Assembly (NCBI GenBank): GCA_002338565.1
Contig: DDIN01000008.1
Span: 873,567 to 937,566, forward strand
Direction of reading: 5' to 3'
Length of the DNA: 64,000 bases
Source of the DNA: Hyphomonadaceae bacterium UBA1849
GTDB lineage: Bacteria; Pseudomonadota; Alphaproteobacteria; Caulobacterales; Hyphomonadaceae
Under the pieces are notes generated by a model. That model ran no database searches and was not told where the DNA came from. It worked only from the letters and a program-made list of their open reading frames with translations. Positions 51,519-60,039 of this stretch are shown piece after piece. A program made the position numbers and the translations under genes. Numbering within the stretch: the stretch's first letter is position 1; each line of letters starts with the position of its first letter.

Positions 51519-53756
51519 TCACACAAACGTCACGAATTTACTGAACGGCATTTCCCGCAAACGCTGACGCGTTGCAGCGTAGATGGCGTTCGCGAGTGCT
51601 GGAGCAGCAGGTGGAACAGGCGGCTCGCCGATGCCAGTCACCGCTGGTCCGTTTTCAAGCACCCTCACCTCGATGTCCGGACATTGATAGAGCTTCATGC
51701 CTTCAAAAGCGTAGAAGTTTTCCTGCTCTATTCGGCCATTTGCGAAGGTGATCTCACAATTCATCGCATGGCCAAGCCCGAAGATAACCCCGCCCTTCAT
51801 CATGTTATCAAAGTTCACCGGATCAACGACGCGCCCGACATCCGCCGCGACATAGACTTTATCGATGCGAATGCCGTTTCCGGTGTCGGTCACCTCAACA
51901 ACTTCAGCGACTGGCGTTCCGAAGGAGCGAGCAAAAGCCACGCCGCGGCCACGACCGCGCTCCATTGGCGCGCCCCAGTTCGACATGTCGCCAACCGCCT
52001 CCAGTACGCCGCGTGCTGTCGCATCATTCAGCAGTCTGAGACGTTCTTCGAGCGGGTCCGCACCCGCCGCATGGATAAGCTCGTCCAGAAAGCTTTCATG
52101 GAAGAAAGCATTGGTGGATGCCCCCACTGAACGCCAGGAACTGAGCGGTGCCAATTGAGGCGCTTTGTAACCGGTCACGCGATAGTTCGGGATCGAATAG
52201 GGCTGGTCGCCTGCGCCCGTCACGATAATCGGGTCGGTCTCGCCAAGGGAGAGCCCCTGACGCCCCATCTGAGATTCCGAAACAGACGGCATCGCAATTG
52301 AAAGATCAAACGCATGGACCCGACCGTTGCGCGCAGTACCACGCACCCGCGCCATAGCGATCTGGCGCAGATAATCATGAGCCATATCTTCTTCGCGCGA
52401 ATAGGTCATTTTCACCGGACGGCCCGGCACTTCCATGGCGAGGCGTACAGCGTGAAGCACATAGTCATCTTCAAGACGATGTCCGAAACTGCCACCCATC
52501 ATCTGCACATGAACGTGAATGTCTTCAGGTTTCAGACCGGTGAGTTCGGCGACATTCGCCTGAATGAAACGCGGCACCTGCGTGCCCGTCCAGATATCGA
52601 TACGGGCCTCGCCGACCTGAACGACAGCGCTGACTGGCTCAAGCGGCGCATGCGCCAGATAGGGCGCGCGGTATTCAAGCTCGATTGTTTCGTCTGAGAG
52701 AACGGCCTCGACATTTCCTGCATCCAGCGGACGGCTATTGAGATTTTCCGCCGTGAAAGAACGCGAAAGCGTTGCCCAATGCGCGTCCATTTCAGCCGGA
52801 AATGGCGGGTCCCCCCATTCGACCTCCACCGCATTTGCCGCCTGAAAGGCCCGCCAGGTGTTATCCGCGATCACGCCGACGCCGCCGGGCAGTTCAACGA
52901 TTTTCTCTACGCCGCGCATGCCCTCAGCCGTGCTGGCGTCATAGCTCGCCATGCCGCCGCCATTTGCGGGATTGCGCCGCACCGTCGCGTGCAACATGTC
53001 ATCAAAGCGCAGGTCAATGCCGTAGGTTTGTGTGCCGGTAGATTTGGCAACGATATCAACCCGTTGCATGGGCTTGCCGATAAGGCGCCAACTGGACGGA
53101 TCACGCAGGCCAACATTCTCTGGCAGACGCATTTTCGCTGCCGTTGGAGCAAGACGCGCATAACTGATGCGTTCGCCATTCGGCAGAATGACCTCACCGC
53201 GCTCGGTTCGCATTTGCAAGGCATCATGCCCGCTTTCCTGCGCCGCCGCAGCTTTCAATGTTTCACGCGCAATTGCGCCGGCCGCACGAAGTTTGGTAAA
53301 GCCATCTGCCACCGTGGTCGACCCCCCCGTGATCTGCATGCCAATAAACTTCATCGCAGCATCGGCGACCGCTCGGGCGGCGTTCGCTACATTGGACTGA
53401 TCTGCCGGCGAAAACGGCAACGCTTCATTGGCGAGCGCCGTATTGTAATAGACCGCGCTTGGCGGGCCCGGATCAACGCTCACCTGATCGAGATCAACAT
53501 CCAGCTCTTCTGCAATCAGAGCCGCCTGCACTGAATAGGCGCCCTGCCCTTTGTCCGCACGCGGCGTGATCAGGGTCACACCTGCAGCGGTGATCATGAC
53601 ATAAGGCGTCAGCGCGGCTTCACCTTCGGTCAGATCATCAAGCAGCGGATTATCCTGCGGGCTTTTATAGGCGTAAATGCCGAACGCTACCCCGCCCGCG
53701 ACAGCCATGGAGCCAACGAGCAAAGTGCGGCGCGTGATCTTGGAGACAATACCCAT
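51519..53756 (-). CDS. Molybdopterin-binding subunit, xanthine dehydrogenase family (IorB-like)
   Basis: 745 aa. Tat motif ITRRTLLVGSMAVAGG at the start, so periplasmic. Molybdopterin region GGSFGHRLEDDYVLHAVR, VGASTNAFFHESFLDELI and the C-terminal GIGEPPVPPAAPALANAI with the catalytic Glu. Typical of isoquinoline-1-oxidoreductase/aldehyde oxidase large subunits. Hydroxylates N-heterocycles or oxidises aldehydes, passing electrons to the 2Fe-2S partner 4 bp upstream. Confidence 0.9.
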   Translation of the reverse strand: MGIVSKITRRTLLVGSMAVAGGVAFGIYAYKSPQDNPLLDDLTEGEAALTPYVMITAAGVTLITPRADKGQGAYSVQAALIAEELDVDLDQVSVDPGPPSAVYYNTALANEALPFSPADQSNVANAARAVADAAMKFIGMQITGGSTTVADGFTKLRAAGAIARETLKAAAAQESGHDALQMRTERGEVILPNGERISYARLAPTAAKMRLPENVGLRDPSSWRLIGKPMQRVDIVAKSTGTQTYGIDLRFDDMLHATVRRNPANGGGMASYDASTAEGMRGVEKIVELPGGVGVIADNTWRAFQAANAVEVEWGDPPFPAEMDAHWATLSRSFTAENLNSRPLDAGNVEAVLSDETIELEYRAPYLAHAPLEPVSAVVQVGEARIDIWTGTQVPRFIQANVAELTGLKPEDIHVHVQMMGGSFGHRLEDDYVLHAVRLAMEVPGRPVKMTYSREEDMAHDYLRQIAMARVRGTARNGRVHAFDLSIAMPSVSESQMGRQGLSLGETDPIIVTGAGDQPYSIPNYRVTGYKAPQLAPLSSWRSVGASTNAFFHESFLDELIHAAGADPLEERLRLLNDATARGVLEAVGDMSNWGAPMERGRGRGVAFARSFGTPVAEVVEVTDTGNGIRIDKVYVAADVGRVVDPVNFDNMMKGGVIFGLGHAMNCEITFANGRIEQENFYAFEGMKLYQCPDIEVRVLENGPAVTGIGEPPVPPAAPALANAIYAATRQRLREMPFSKFVTFV

Positions 53757-53759
53757 TGG

Positions 53760-54221
53760 CTATTCTCCCTGAAGGCTGGTCGCAGCCCGTTTGATCGCCG
53801 CGCGAATTTTCGGATACGTCCCGCAGCGACAGAGATTGGCCGACATGGCATCATCAATCTCGGCATCGCTCGGATTGCTGATCTCCTGCAGGAAGGCGGC
53901 CGCCGTCATGATCTGTCCGGACTGGCAATAGCCGCACTGGGCGACTTGTTCTTCGACCCATGCGGCTTGCACGGCGTGGAGCGCATCAGGATTGCCAATG
54001 CCCTCAATTGTCGTGATTTGCGCACCTTCGGCAGCAGACGCCGGATAGGAACATGACCGCACCACCATGCGATCAACCCAAACGGTGCACGCGCCGCAAA
54101 AGGCGACGCCGCATCCATATTTCGGGCCGGTAATGCCAAGCTCATCGCGCAGCACCCAGAGAAGCGGCATATCCGGCTCGACATCCACCTCGTATGCGGT
54201 TCCGTTTACATTCAGTTGCAT
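53760..54221 (-). CDS. 2Fe-2S subunit of the molybdoenzyme (IorA-like)
   Basis: 153 aa from ATG 54221 (GGGAA upstream). First cluster GCGVAFCGACTVWVD, with the fourth Cys in RSCSYPA; second cluster CGYCQSGQ and ANLCRCGTYPKI. Small subunit feeding electrons from molybdopterin. Stop is 3 bp before the large-subunit start, so an operon. A dedicated cytochrome partner is not adjacent. Confidence 0.92.
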   Translation of the reverse strand: MQLNVNGTAYEVDVEPDMPLLWVLRDELGITGPKYGCGVAFCGACTVWVDRMVVRSCSYPASAAEGAQITTIEGIGNPDALHAVQAAWVEEQVAQCGYCQSGQIMTAAAFLQEISNPSDAEIDDAMSANLCRCGTYPKIRAAIKRAATSLQGE

Positions 54222-54424
54222 AGACCGTTCCCGATGCCAGCGCATTAACCACTTTAGATGCTAGGCTATCCGGTGAGATTGCTCAATCTTTCTTGCTGGC
54301 ACCCACTGGGGAGAGCGTGGATAACCGCCGGGCAATCAGGCTCTCATTCTCGTGTCTTGGCATTTAATGTGGCGAGCTATACTCAGGACACGACCTGACA
54401 CTCCTCAGCTGTGGACCGCATTCA

Positions 54425-55186
54425 TTGTCATTTTTCCTGATCATCGGATTTGCGATCGTCGCGCTGATATACTCAAGCGTCGGGTTTGGCGGTGGGTCCA
54501 CCTACACCGCCATGCTGGTCTTCTCCGGCCTTGAGATTTACTTCGTCCCGATCATTTCCCTGTTCTGCAATCTGACGGTCACCTCGTCTGGCGTGTGGAA
54601 GTCGTGGAAATCCGGCCTTTATCAAGGCTCGGGCGTTTTACCCATTCTTGCCGTCTCTGTACCAGCGGCCTTCCTTGGCGGGCTGACACCTGTATCGCGC
54701 GAAATGCTGGTCCTTCTTCTTGGATTTGCGCTTCTGATCGCTGGCCTGCAGCTTGGTTGGACAACGCTTTCTGTGCGCAATCCGGATGCGACGGTCAAGC
54801 GCAAGCTCCCGGGCTTTGCCGCGCCGCTCATCGGCATGGGCGTCGGGTATCTTTCTGGCGTCGTCGGCATTGGCGGCGGCATTTTTCTTGCGCCTGTACT
54901 TCACTTCGTAGACTGGTCCAGCCCGCGTAAGATTGCAGCAATCGCCAGCGCTTATATCGCCGCCAACTCAGCCGCTGGCCTGATCGGCAAGATCATTTCC
55001 AACCCGATGGTGATTGATCGCGGCATTTTCTATGACTTCTGGCCGCTGATACCTGCCGTCATCATCGGCAGCTTCATCGGGCACAAATTCATGCTCGGCG
55101 TATTTCCTGAGCGGCTTGTCAAAGGCATCACCGCCATCCTAATTCTGGTGGTCGCCGCACGCCTTTTATACCAGTCCTTCGCCTGA
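54425..55186 (+). CDS. TauE/SafE-family sulfite/anion exporter
   Basis: 253 aa, about eight helices. SSVGFGGGSTYTAMLVFSGL and a repeat half GVVGIGGGIFLAPVLHF are the family signatures. The start is uncertain: the TTG at 54425 is the only early candidate in frame and the ribosome site is weak. Exports sulfonate or sulfite-type anions; substrate unknown. Confidence 0.8.
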   Translation: MSFFLIIGFAIVALIYSSVGFGGGSTYTAMLVFSGLEIYFVPIISLFCNLTVTSSGVWKSWKSGLYQGSGVLPILAVSVPAAFLGGLTPVSREMLVLLLGFALLIAGLQLGWTTLSVRNPDATVKRKLPGFAAPLIGMGVGYLSGVVGIGGGIFLAPVLHFVDWSSPRKIAAIASAYIAANSAAGLIGKIISNPMVIDRGIFYDFWPLIPAVIIGSFIGHKFMLGVFPERLVKGITAILILVVAARLLYQSFA

Positions 55187-55195
55187 GCCTTTCTC

Positions 55196-55870
55196 ATGTA
55201 TGAAAACGAAAATCCGGTCTTCGATAATGTGGATGCATATCTGGAAGAACGGCTGACGCCGCCCGATGAGACGCTCGAGTTGACGCTCAAACGGCAGGAT
55301 GAGGCCGGCCTTCCGCCAATGGCTGTGTCTCCGCTTCAGGGTGCATTTCTCAACATTCTGGCAAAGTCTATTGGCGCAAAGCGCATTCTGGAGCTTGGCA
55401 CGTTTGCAGGTTACTCAACCATCTGGCTGGCACGCGCCCTGCCGGAAGGCGGCAAGGTGATCACGCTGGAACTTCAGGATGTGAATGCCGATCTCTCCCA
55501 GCGCAACTTTGATGATGCTGGCCTTGCAGACCTGATCGAAATCCGGCGCGGCCCCGCAGAAAAGTCCCTCAACATCCTCATCAATGACGGCGTTAAGCCG
55601 TTCGACTTCATCTTCCTCGACGCTGACAAGATCCGCTACCCGACTTATCTCGACCAGATACTCATGCTGTCACGCCCCGGCACGTTGATCATTGCTGACA
55701 ATGTCATCCGCAATGGACGCATTCTCGATGATAGCGGCAAAGACCCGTCCATTCGCGGCGTCAGAACCTTTCTCGATATGCTGAAAGACCACCCGCAACT
55801 CGACTGTACGGCGCTGCAAACCATGGGCTGTAAAGGCTATGACGGCTTTGCGATGATGTACGTCAGATAG
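55196..55870 (+). CDS. Class I O-methyltransferase (CCoAOMT-like)
   Basis: 224 aa. SAM motif ILELGTFAGYSTIWLARALP, catalytic Asp and metal ligands in FIFLDADKIRYPTYLDQI and IIADNVIRNG. Methylates catechol-type hydroxyls in characterised relatives. 9 bp after the TauE/SafE gene. Confidence 0.88.
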   Translation: MYENENPVFDNVDAYLEERLTPPDETLELTLKRQDEAGLPPMAVSPLQGAFLNILAKSIGAKRILELGTFAGYSTIWLARALPEGGKVITLELQDVNADLSQRNFDDAGLADLIEIRRGPAEKSLNILINDGVKPFDFIFLDADKIRYPTYLDQILMLSRPGTLIIADNVIRNGRILDDSGKDPSIRGVRTFLDMLKDHPQLDCTALQTMGCKGYDGFAMMYVR

Positions 55871-55954
55871 CATAAACGTGTTCAAGCTTCCCTTGACACC
55901 AGCTCTGTTCTCGCTGCCCAATTGGCCTAAGTCCAAAGGACAAGGGAGGTTTTC

Positions 55955-56833
55955 ATGTGCAACGACAGAACCGCTGAACAGAATATTGAATGGCTGAAGA
56001 GGAAAGGTCTTCTCAGCCGTCGTGACTTTGCAAAGCTCGGCCTTGGGGCCGCTTTCATCGCCGCTTTACCAGCCGTGGCAGACGCTCTTAATGTGATGGA
56101 ACAGGACGTCACCATCACCACGCCTGATGGCGAAGCAGACTGCTATTTCGTCCATCCGGCAGAAGGCTCACATGCCGCCGTCATCATCTGGCCGGACATT
56201 ATGGGCCTTCGCCCTGCCTTCCGCATGATGGGCAAGCGCCTCGCAGAATCCGGCTATTCGGTACTGGTTGTGAACCCGTATTATCGTACGGCGACCGCTC
56301 CGGTGATCCAGCCAGGTGAAAGCTTCTCCGATCCGGAAGTCCGCCCACGCCTGATCCAGCATTATCGCTCGCTTTCGGCAGAAACGAATGTCACCGACGC
56401 ACGTGCTTTCGCGGCATGGCTCGATGCGCAGGATGCTGTGGCGACGTCGCGCCCGATCGGGACGATGGGCTATTGCATGGGCGGCCCGATGACCTTCCGC
56501 ACTGCTGCAGCTCTGCCTAGCCGGATCGGTGCAGGCGCCAGCTTCCATGGCGGCGGCCTCGTCACAGATGAAGACGGCAGCCCGCATAATCTCGTTCCGG
56601 AGATGAACGCAGCTTTCCTGATCGCCATCGCTGATAATGACGACCAACAGGATCCGGAAGCCAAAACGGTTCTGGCCAACACTTTCGATGAAAACATGCT
56701 GTTTGCAGAAGTCGAGGTCTATGAGGACGCCATGCACGGTTGGTGCCCGCCGGACTCGCAGGTCTATAACGAAGAACAGGCCGAACGGGCATGGAGCCGC
56801 CTGCTCATGCTGTTCGACCGCCATCTTGCATAA
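55955..56833 (+). CDS. Dienelactone hydrolase-family protein, Tat-exported
   Basis: 292 aa. RRDFAKLGLGAAFIAALPAVA gives a twin-arginine signal (split: RRDFAKLGLG then FIAALPAVADA). GTMGYCMGGPM carries the Cys nucleophile (GxCxGG), DYNDDQQDPE-like Asp region and HGWCPPD His. Hydrolyses lactones or esters. GGGAGG precedes the ATG. Confidence 0.85.
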   Translation: MCNDRTAEQNIEWLKRKGLLSRRDFAKLGLGAAFIAALPAVADALNVMEQDVTITTPDGEADCYFVHPAEGSHAAVIIWPDIMGLRPAFRMMGKRLAESGYSVLVVNPYYRTATAPVIQPGESFSDPEVRPRLIQHYRSLSAETNVTDARAFAAWLDAQDAVATSRPIGTMGYCMGGPMTFRTAAALPSRIGAGASFHGGGLVTDEDGSPHNLVPEMNAAFLIAIADNDDQQDPEAKTVLANTFDENMLFAEVEVYEDAMHGWCPPDSQVYNEEQAERAWSRLLMLFDRHLA

Positions 56834-56844
56834 TGGATCAGATC

Positions 56845-56870
56845 AGCCCCGGTTCAGGCCGGGGCTTTTT
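56845..56870 (+). terminator. Rho-independent terminator of the dienelactone hydrolase gene
   Basis: AGCCCCGG and CCGGGGCT form an 8-bp stem, loop TTCAGG, then a T-run. It overlaps the 3' coding end of the convergent LLM gene (stop at 56854-56856). Confidence 0.85.
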
Positions 56871-57855
56871 CTTTGGCGCCCATGACCTCTGAAATGATCT
56901 CGACAGAGCGGAAGCGCTTGGCCGGATCATACATGTCAGAGACGATCATCAGCTCGTCCGCCTGTGTACGCTCGATAAAGGCATCAAGGCCTTTCTTCAC
57001 CGTCTCCGGCCCACCAATAATCGTACATTCCAGCATACCCGCCGCCTGCGCCTTCTCGGCTGGCGTCCAGTATGTGTCGATATCGTCAATCGGTGGCATC
57101 AGATAGCGGCGCGCGCCGCGTACCAGATTGGCAAATGACATTTGCTGGGATGTCGCAAGGCGTTTCGCCTCTTCATCAGTTTCAGCCGCAATCACGTTCA
57201 CGCCCACCAGCGCATAAGGCGTCTCAAGCGCTTCGGACGGCTGGAACCGCTCACGATAGAGCTTGAGCGCCACATCCAGTGCTTGCGGCGCAAAATGGGA
57301 GGCAAAGCCATATGGCAGACCCAGCTGGGCGGCGAGTTGCGCCCCGAACAGGCTGGAGCCCAGAATCCAGAGCGGCACTTTCGTACCGACACCCGGCGAG
57401 GCGACAATCTTCTGGCCCTCTTCAGCCTCATCGAGCCAGCCCTGCAGCTCGATCACATCCTGTGGGAAGCGTTCGGCTTTCATCGGGTCCACACGCAGAG
57501 CCCGCATGGTCATCTGATCGGTCCCCGGCGCGCGGCCAAGGCCGAGATCAATGCGTCCGTTGTAAAGCGTCGCCAACGTACCGAACTGCTCGGCGATCAC
57601 ATAAGGCGTATGGTTGGGCAGCATGACACCGCCAGCACCAACGCGAATACGCGAGGTTGCGCTGGCGATGTGTGAGATCACAACCGGTGTCGCCGCCGTG
57701 CTGACCCCGCGCATATTGTGGTGTTCGGCAACCCAGAACCGCTCATATCCGCAGCGTTCGGCATGCACAGCCAGATCACGCGCCAGATCGAGTGCTCCGC
57801 GCGTATCACTGCCTTCGCGAACGCGGCCGAGTTCCAGAATGGATAGTTTTACCAT
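56854..57855 (-). CDS. LLM-class flavin-dependent oxidoreductase
   Basis: 333 aa from ATG 57855 (GGAGA upstream). Luciferase-like fold: RFWVAEHHNMRG, VGAGGVMLPNHTPYVIAEQFG, IDLGLGRAPGTD and the C-terminal block LECTIIGGPETVKKGLDAFI. Uses FMNH2 or F420-like flavins in monooxygenation. Its last codons are inside the neighbouring terminator. Confidence 0.88.
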   Translation of the reverse strand: MVKLSILELGRVREGSDTRGALDLARDLAVHAERCGYERFWVAEHHNMRGVSTAATPVVISHIASATSRIRVGAGGVMLPNHTPYVIAEQFGTLATLYNGRIDLGLGRAPGTDQMTMRALRVDPMKAERFPQDVIELQGWLDEAEEGQKIVASPGVGTKVPLWILGSSLFGAQLAAQLGLPYGFASHFAPQALDVALKLYRERFQPSEALETPYALVGVNVIAAETDEEAKRLATSQQMSFANLVRGARRYLMPPIDDIDTYWTPAEKAQAAGMLECTIIGGPETVKKGLDAFIERTQADELMIVSDMYDPAKRFRSVEIISEVMGAKEKAPA

Positions 57856-57907
57856 GAACAATCTCCTGACGGATTATATGGCCCGTCAGAATTCAGTTTA
57901 AACCGGA

Positions 57908-58888
57908 CTATTCAATCACCGGCCGGTAATCATCATTCACCGGACGTGGACGATAGGCGCGAAGTACGAATTTACGCGTTTTTTCATCAGAGAAATCGCA
58001 ATCCTCCGGCAGTCGGCCAAGGCCACGCGCATCCAGATCGCGGTTCAGCACCTCAACCACTTTCGGAATTGTGAGGTCATGCTCTTTGTTGAGATAGCGC
58101 TGATATTCGCGCTCATTCTCGAAGGCAAACGCCTTCCAGAGAATGGATATACGGGTCTCGGCTTCGGTAAACTCCCAGCGGTTTTCACCATCAACAATCG
58201 CCCATCCCTTATCATGGGAATGCGCGTGCAGCTGGGCGTCGCGGGAAATTGTGCCCGGCTCCATATGGTTCGCCGTCGGGCCAATCGCGCCAACACGGTG
58301 CCACATATATTCGTTGTCAGAGACATAGCCGACATTCCAGACAGGCGCCTCAACGCTTTGGCGCTCCCCGTCCGGACCATCCGGCCAGTAATCGAAATCG
58401 CCGCCGCGACCGCGATAGAACCATGAAATTGTGGAGGCCTGCGGCACGGCCCAGTCATGGAAAAGCCCAGAATAGGCCATCGCAACCAATAGATCGAACG
58501 GCATACGGTCGCCGCCGCGAAACTTCGGCAAATCAAGATGAGGCGGACCGGCTGCCATTGGCGTATTGATGTTATTCATCAGCGCCTGCGGCACGATAAC
58601 CTTCGCATCGAAGCTCTTTTTCGCGCCTTCGATAAAGTTCTCAGAGCGGAAGATGAATTCAGACCGCGGCTCGACGACCTTTCCGCCATAAGCCCACATT
58701 ACGCGAAACCATGGAACATCCTTACCGGTCTGCGCGCGCTTATGCACCTTGGCCGCAAGGCTATACGGCGCCGACACTCGGCACAGATCGAGCACTTTTT
58801 CAGGATTAGAAAAAGCCGGGTCCAAACGGACCGGTTTAGCCAGCATTTCTGCCGGACGCAGAACCATGTCCTGACTACCATCAGCCAT
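57908..58888 (-). CDS. Conserved hypothetical protein
   Basis: 326 aa, soluble, aromatic-rich. A PHLDLPKF (HxD) segment and later His/Arg in NEYMWHRVGAIG and HAHSHDKGW could be metal ligands, reminiscent of 2-oxoglutarate/Fe dioxygenases, but spacing is not decisive. No export signal. Preceded by an inverted repeat (58907-58925). Confidence 0.65.
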   Translation of the reverse strand: MADGSQDMVLRPAEMLAKPVRLDPAFSNPEKVLDLCRVSAPYSLAAKVHKRAQTGKDVPWFRVMWAYGGKVVEPRSEFIFRSENFIEGAKKSFDAKVIVPQALMNNINTPMAAGPPHLDLPKFRGGDRMPFDLLVAMAYSGLFHDWAVPQASTISWFYRGRGGDFDYWPDGPDGERQSVEAPVWNVGYVSDNEYMWHRVGAIGPTANHMEPGTISRDAQLHAHSHDKGWAIVDGENRWEFTEAETRISILWKAFAFENEREYQRYLNKEHDLTIPKVVEVLNRDLDARGLGRLPEDCDFSDEKTRKFVLRAYRPRPVNDDYRPVIE

Positions 58889-58906
58889 GTGTTCCTCTCC
58901 ATTTAT

Positions 58907-58925
58907 TATAGTTTTCTACACTATA
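58907..58925 (-). promoter_or_regulatory. Inverted repeat upstream of the hypothetical gene
   Basis: TATAGT-N7-ACTATA, located 19-37 bp before the start codon at 58888; possible TetR/LysR-type operator. Confidence 0.4.
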
Positions 58926-58960
58926 GCCGATAGCTCTCGGGGAATCGAGCATAAGGTTAA

Positions 58961-58981
58961 GAGGCGACCTCAGGCCGCCTC
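58961..58981 (-). terminator. Terminator downstream of cysteine synthase
   Basis: On the minus strand GAGGCG-N9-CGCCTC followed by TT; it lies beyond the cysK stop (58996) in the direction of transcription. Confidence 0.6.
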
Positions 58982-58995
58982 TCACCGGAATAAAT

Positions 58996-59916
58996 CTACG
59001 CTTCCGGAAGGAAGTCCGGCACAGAGAAGTACCGTTCGCCCGTGTCATAGTTGAAGCCGATCACGCGCGCATCTGCTGGCAGTTCTTCAAGCTTTTTAGC
59101 GATCGCGGCCAGCGTCGCGCCGGATGAAATACCAACCAGCATGCCTTCAAGACGTGCCGCATCACGGGCGTAGCGTTTTGCATCTTCCGGATCGACCTGG
59201 ATCGCGCCTGTCAGAAGCGATGTATCGAGGTTTTTCGGGATGAAGCCTGCACCGATACCCTGAATAGGGTGTGGGCCCGGATCGCCGCCCGAAATGACCG
59301 GCGAGGCAGTTGGTTCAACCGCGAAGATTTGCAGGTTCGGCCAGACTTTCTTCAGCTCGCGTGCACAGCCGGTGATGTGACCACCCGTACCCACGCCTGT
59401 GATCAGAACATCAGGAGGCGTCACTTTGAAGTCGACAATAATCTCCTGCGCCGTCGCCTGAACGTGCGCGTCGATATTGGCAGGGTTTTCAAACTGCTGC
59501 GGCATCCACGAGCCCGGCGTCGCTGCAATCAGCTCTTCTGCTTTCGCAATGGCGCCCTTCATGCCTTTTTCTTTTGGCGTCAGGACGAATTCGGCGCCGT
59601 AAGCCAGCATGAGACGGCGACGCTCGATCGACATGCTCTCCGGCATAACGAGGATAAGACGATAACCTTTCACCGCTGCGACCAGCGCAAGGCCAACGCC
59701 TGTATTGCCGCTAGTCGGTTCGATGATCACACCGCCCGGCTTCAGTTTTCCGGACTGTTCAGCCTCCTCAACCATAGAGAGGGCGATACGGTCTTTAATC
59801 GAGCCGCCCGGGTTAGAGCGCTCCGATTTGATCCAGACCTCACGGTCACCGAACAGCCGGTTCATACGAACATGCGGTGTGCCGCCAATTGTTTCGAGTA
59901 GTGAGTTCACTTTCAT
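58996..59916 (-). CDS. cysK: Cysteine synthase A
   Basis: 306 aa. PLP lysine in SNPGGSIKDRIAL; phosphate-binding TSGNTGVGLAL; GVGTGGHITG; GISSGATLAA. Start preceded by GGGAGGA. Forms cysteine from O-acetylserine and sulfide. Confidence 0.93.
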   Translation of the reverse strand: MKVNSLLETIGGTPHVRMNRLFGDREVWIKSERSNPGGSIKDRIALSMVEEAEQSGKLKPGGVIIEPTSGNTGVGLALVAAVKGYRLILVMPESMSIERRRLMLAYGAEFVLTPKEKGMKGAIAKAEELIAATPGSWMPQQFENPANIDAHVQATAQEIIVDFKVTPPDVLITGVGTGGHITGCARELKKVWPNLQIFAVEPTASPVISGGDPGPHPIQGIGAGFIPKNLDTSLLTGAIQVDPEDAKRYARDAARLEGMLVGISSGATLAAIAKKLEELPADARVIGFNYDTGERYFSVPDFLPEA

Positions 59917-60039
59917 AGGGGTTTCCTCCCGCGTCAGTCTTACCTGTACTAGTGCGGATCGGAGCGCAGAGTTTCAAGTCCGCAATTTGTTAGATTTTCT
60001 AACGGGTCGTAAATTCTGCTTGATCAGACCCATGCAAAA

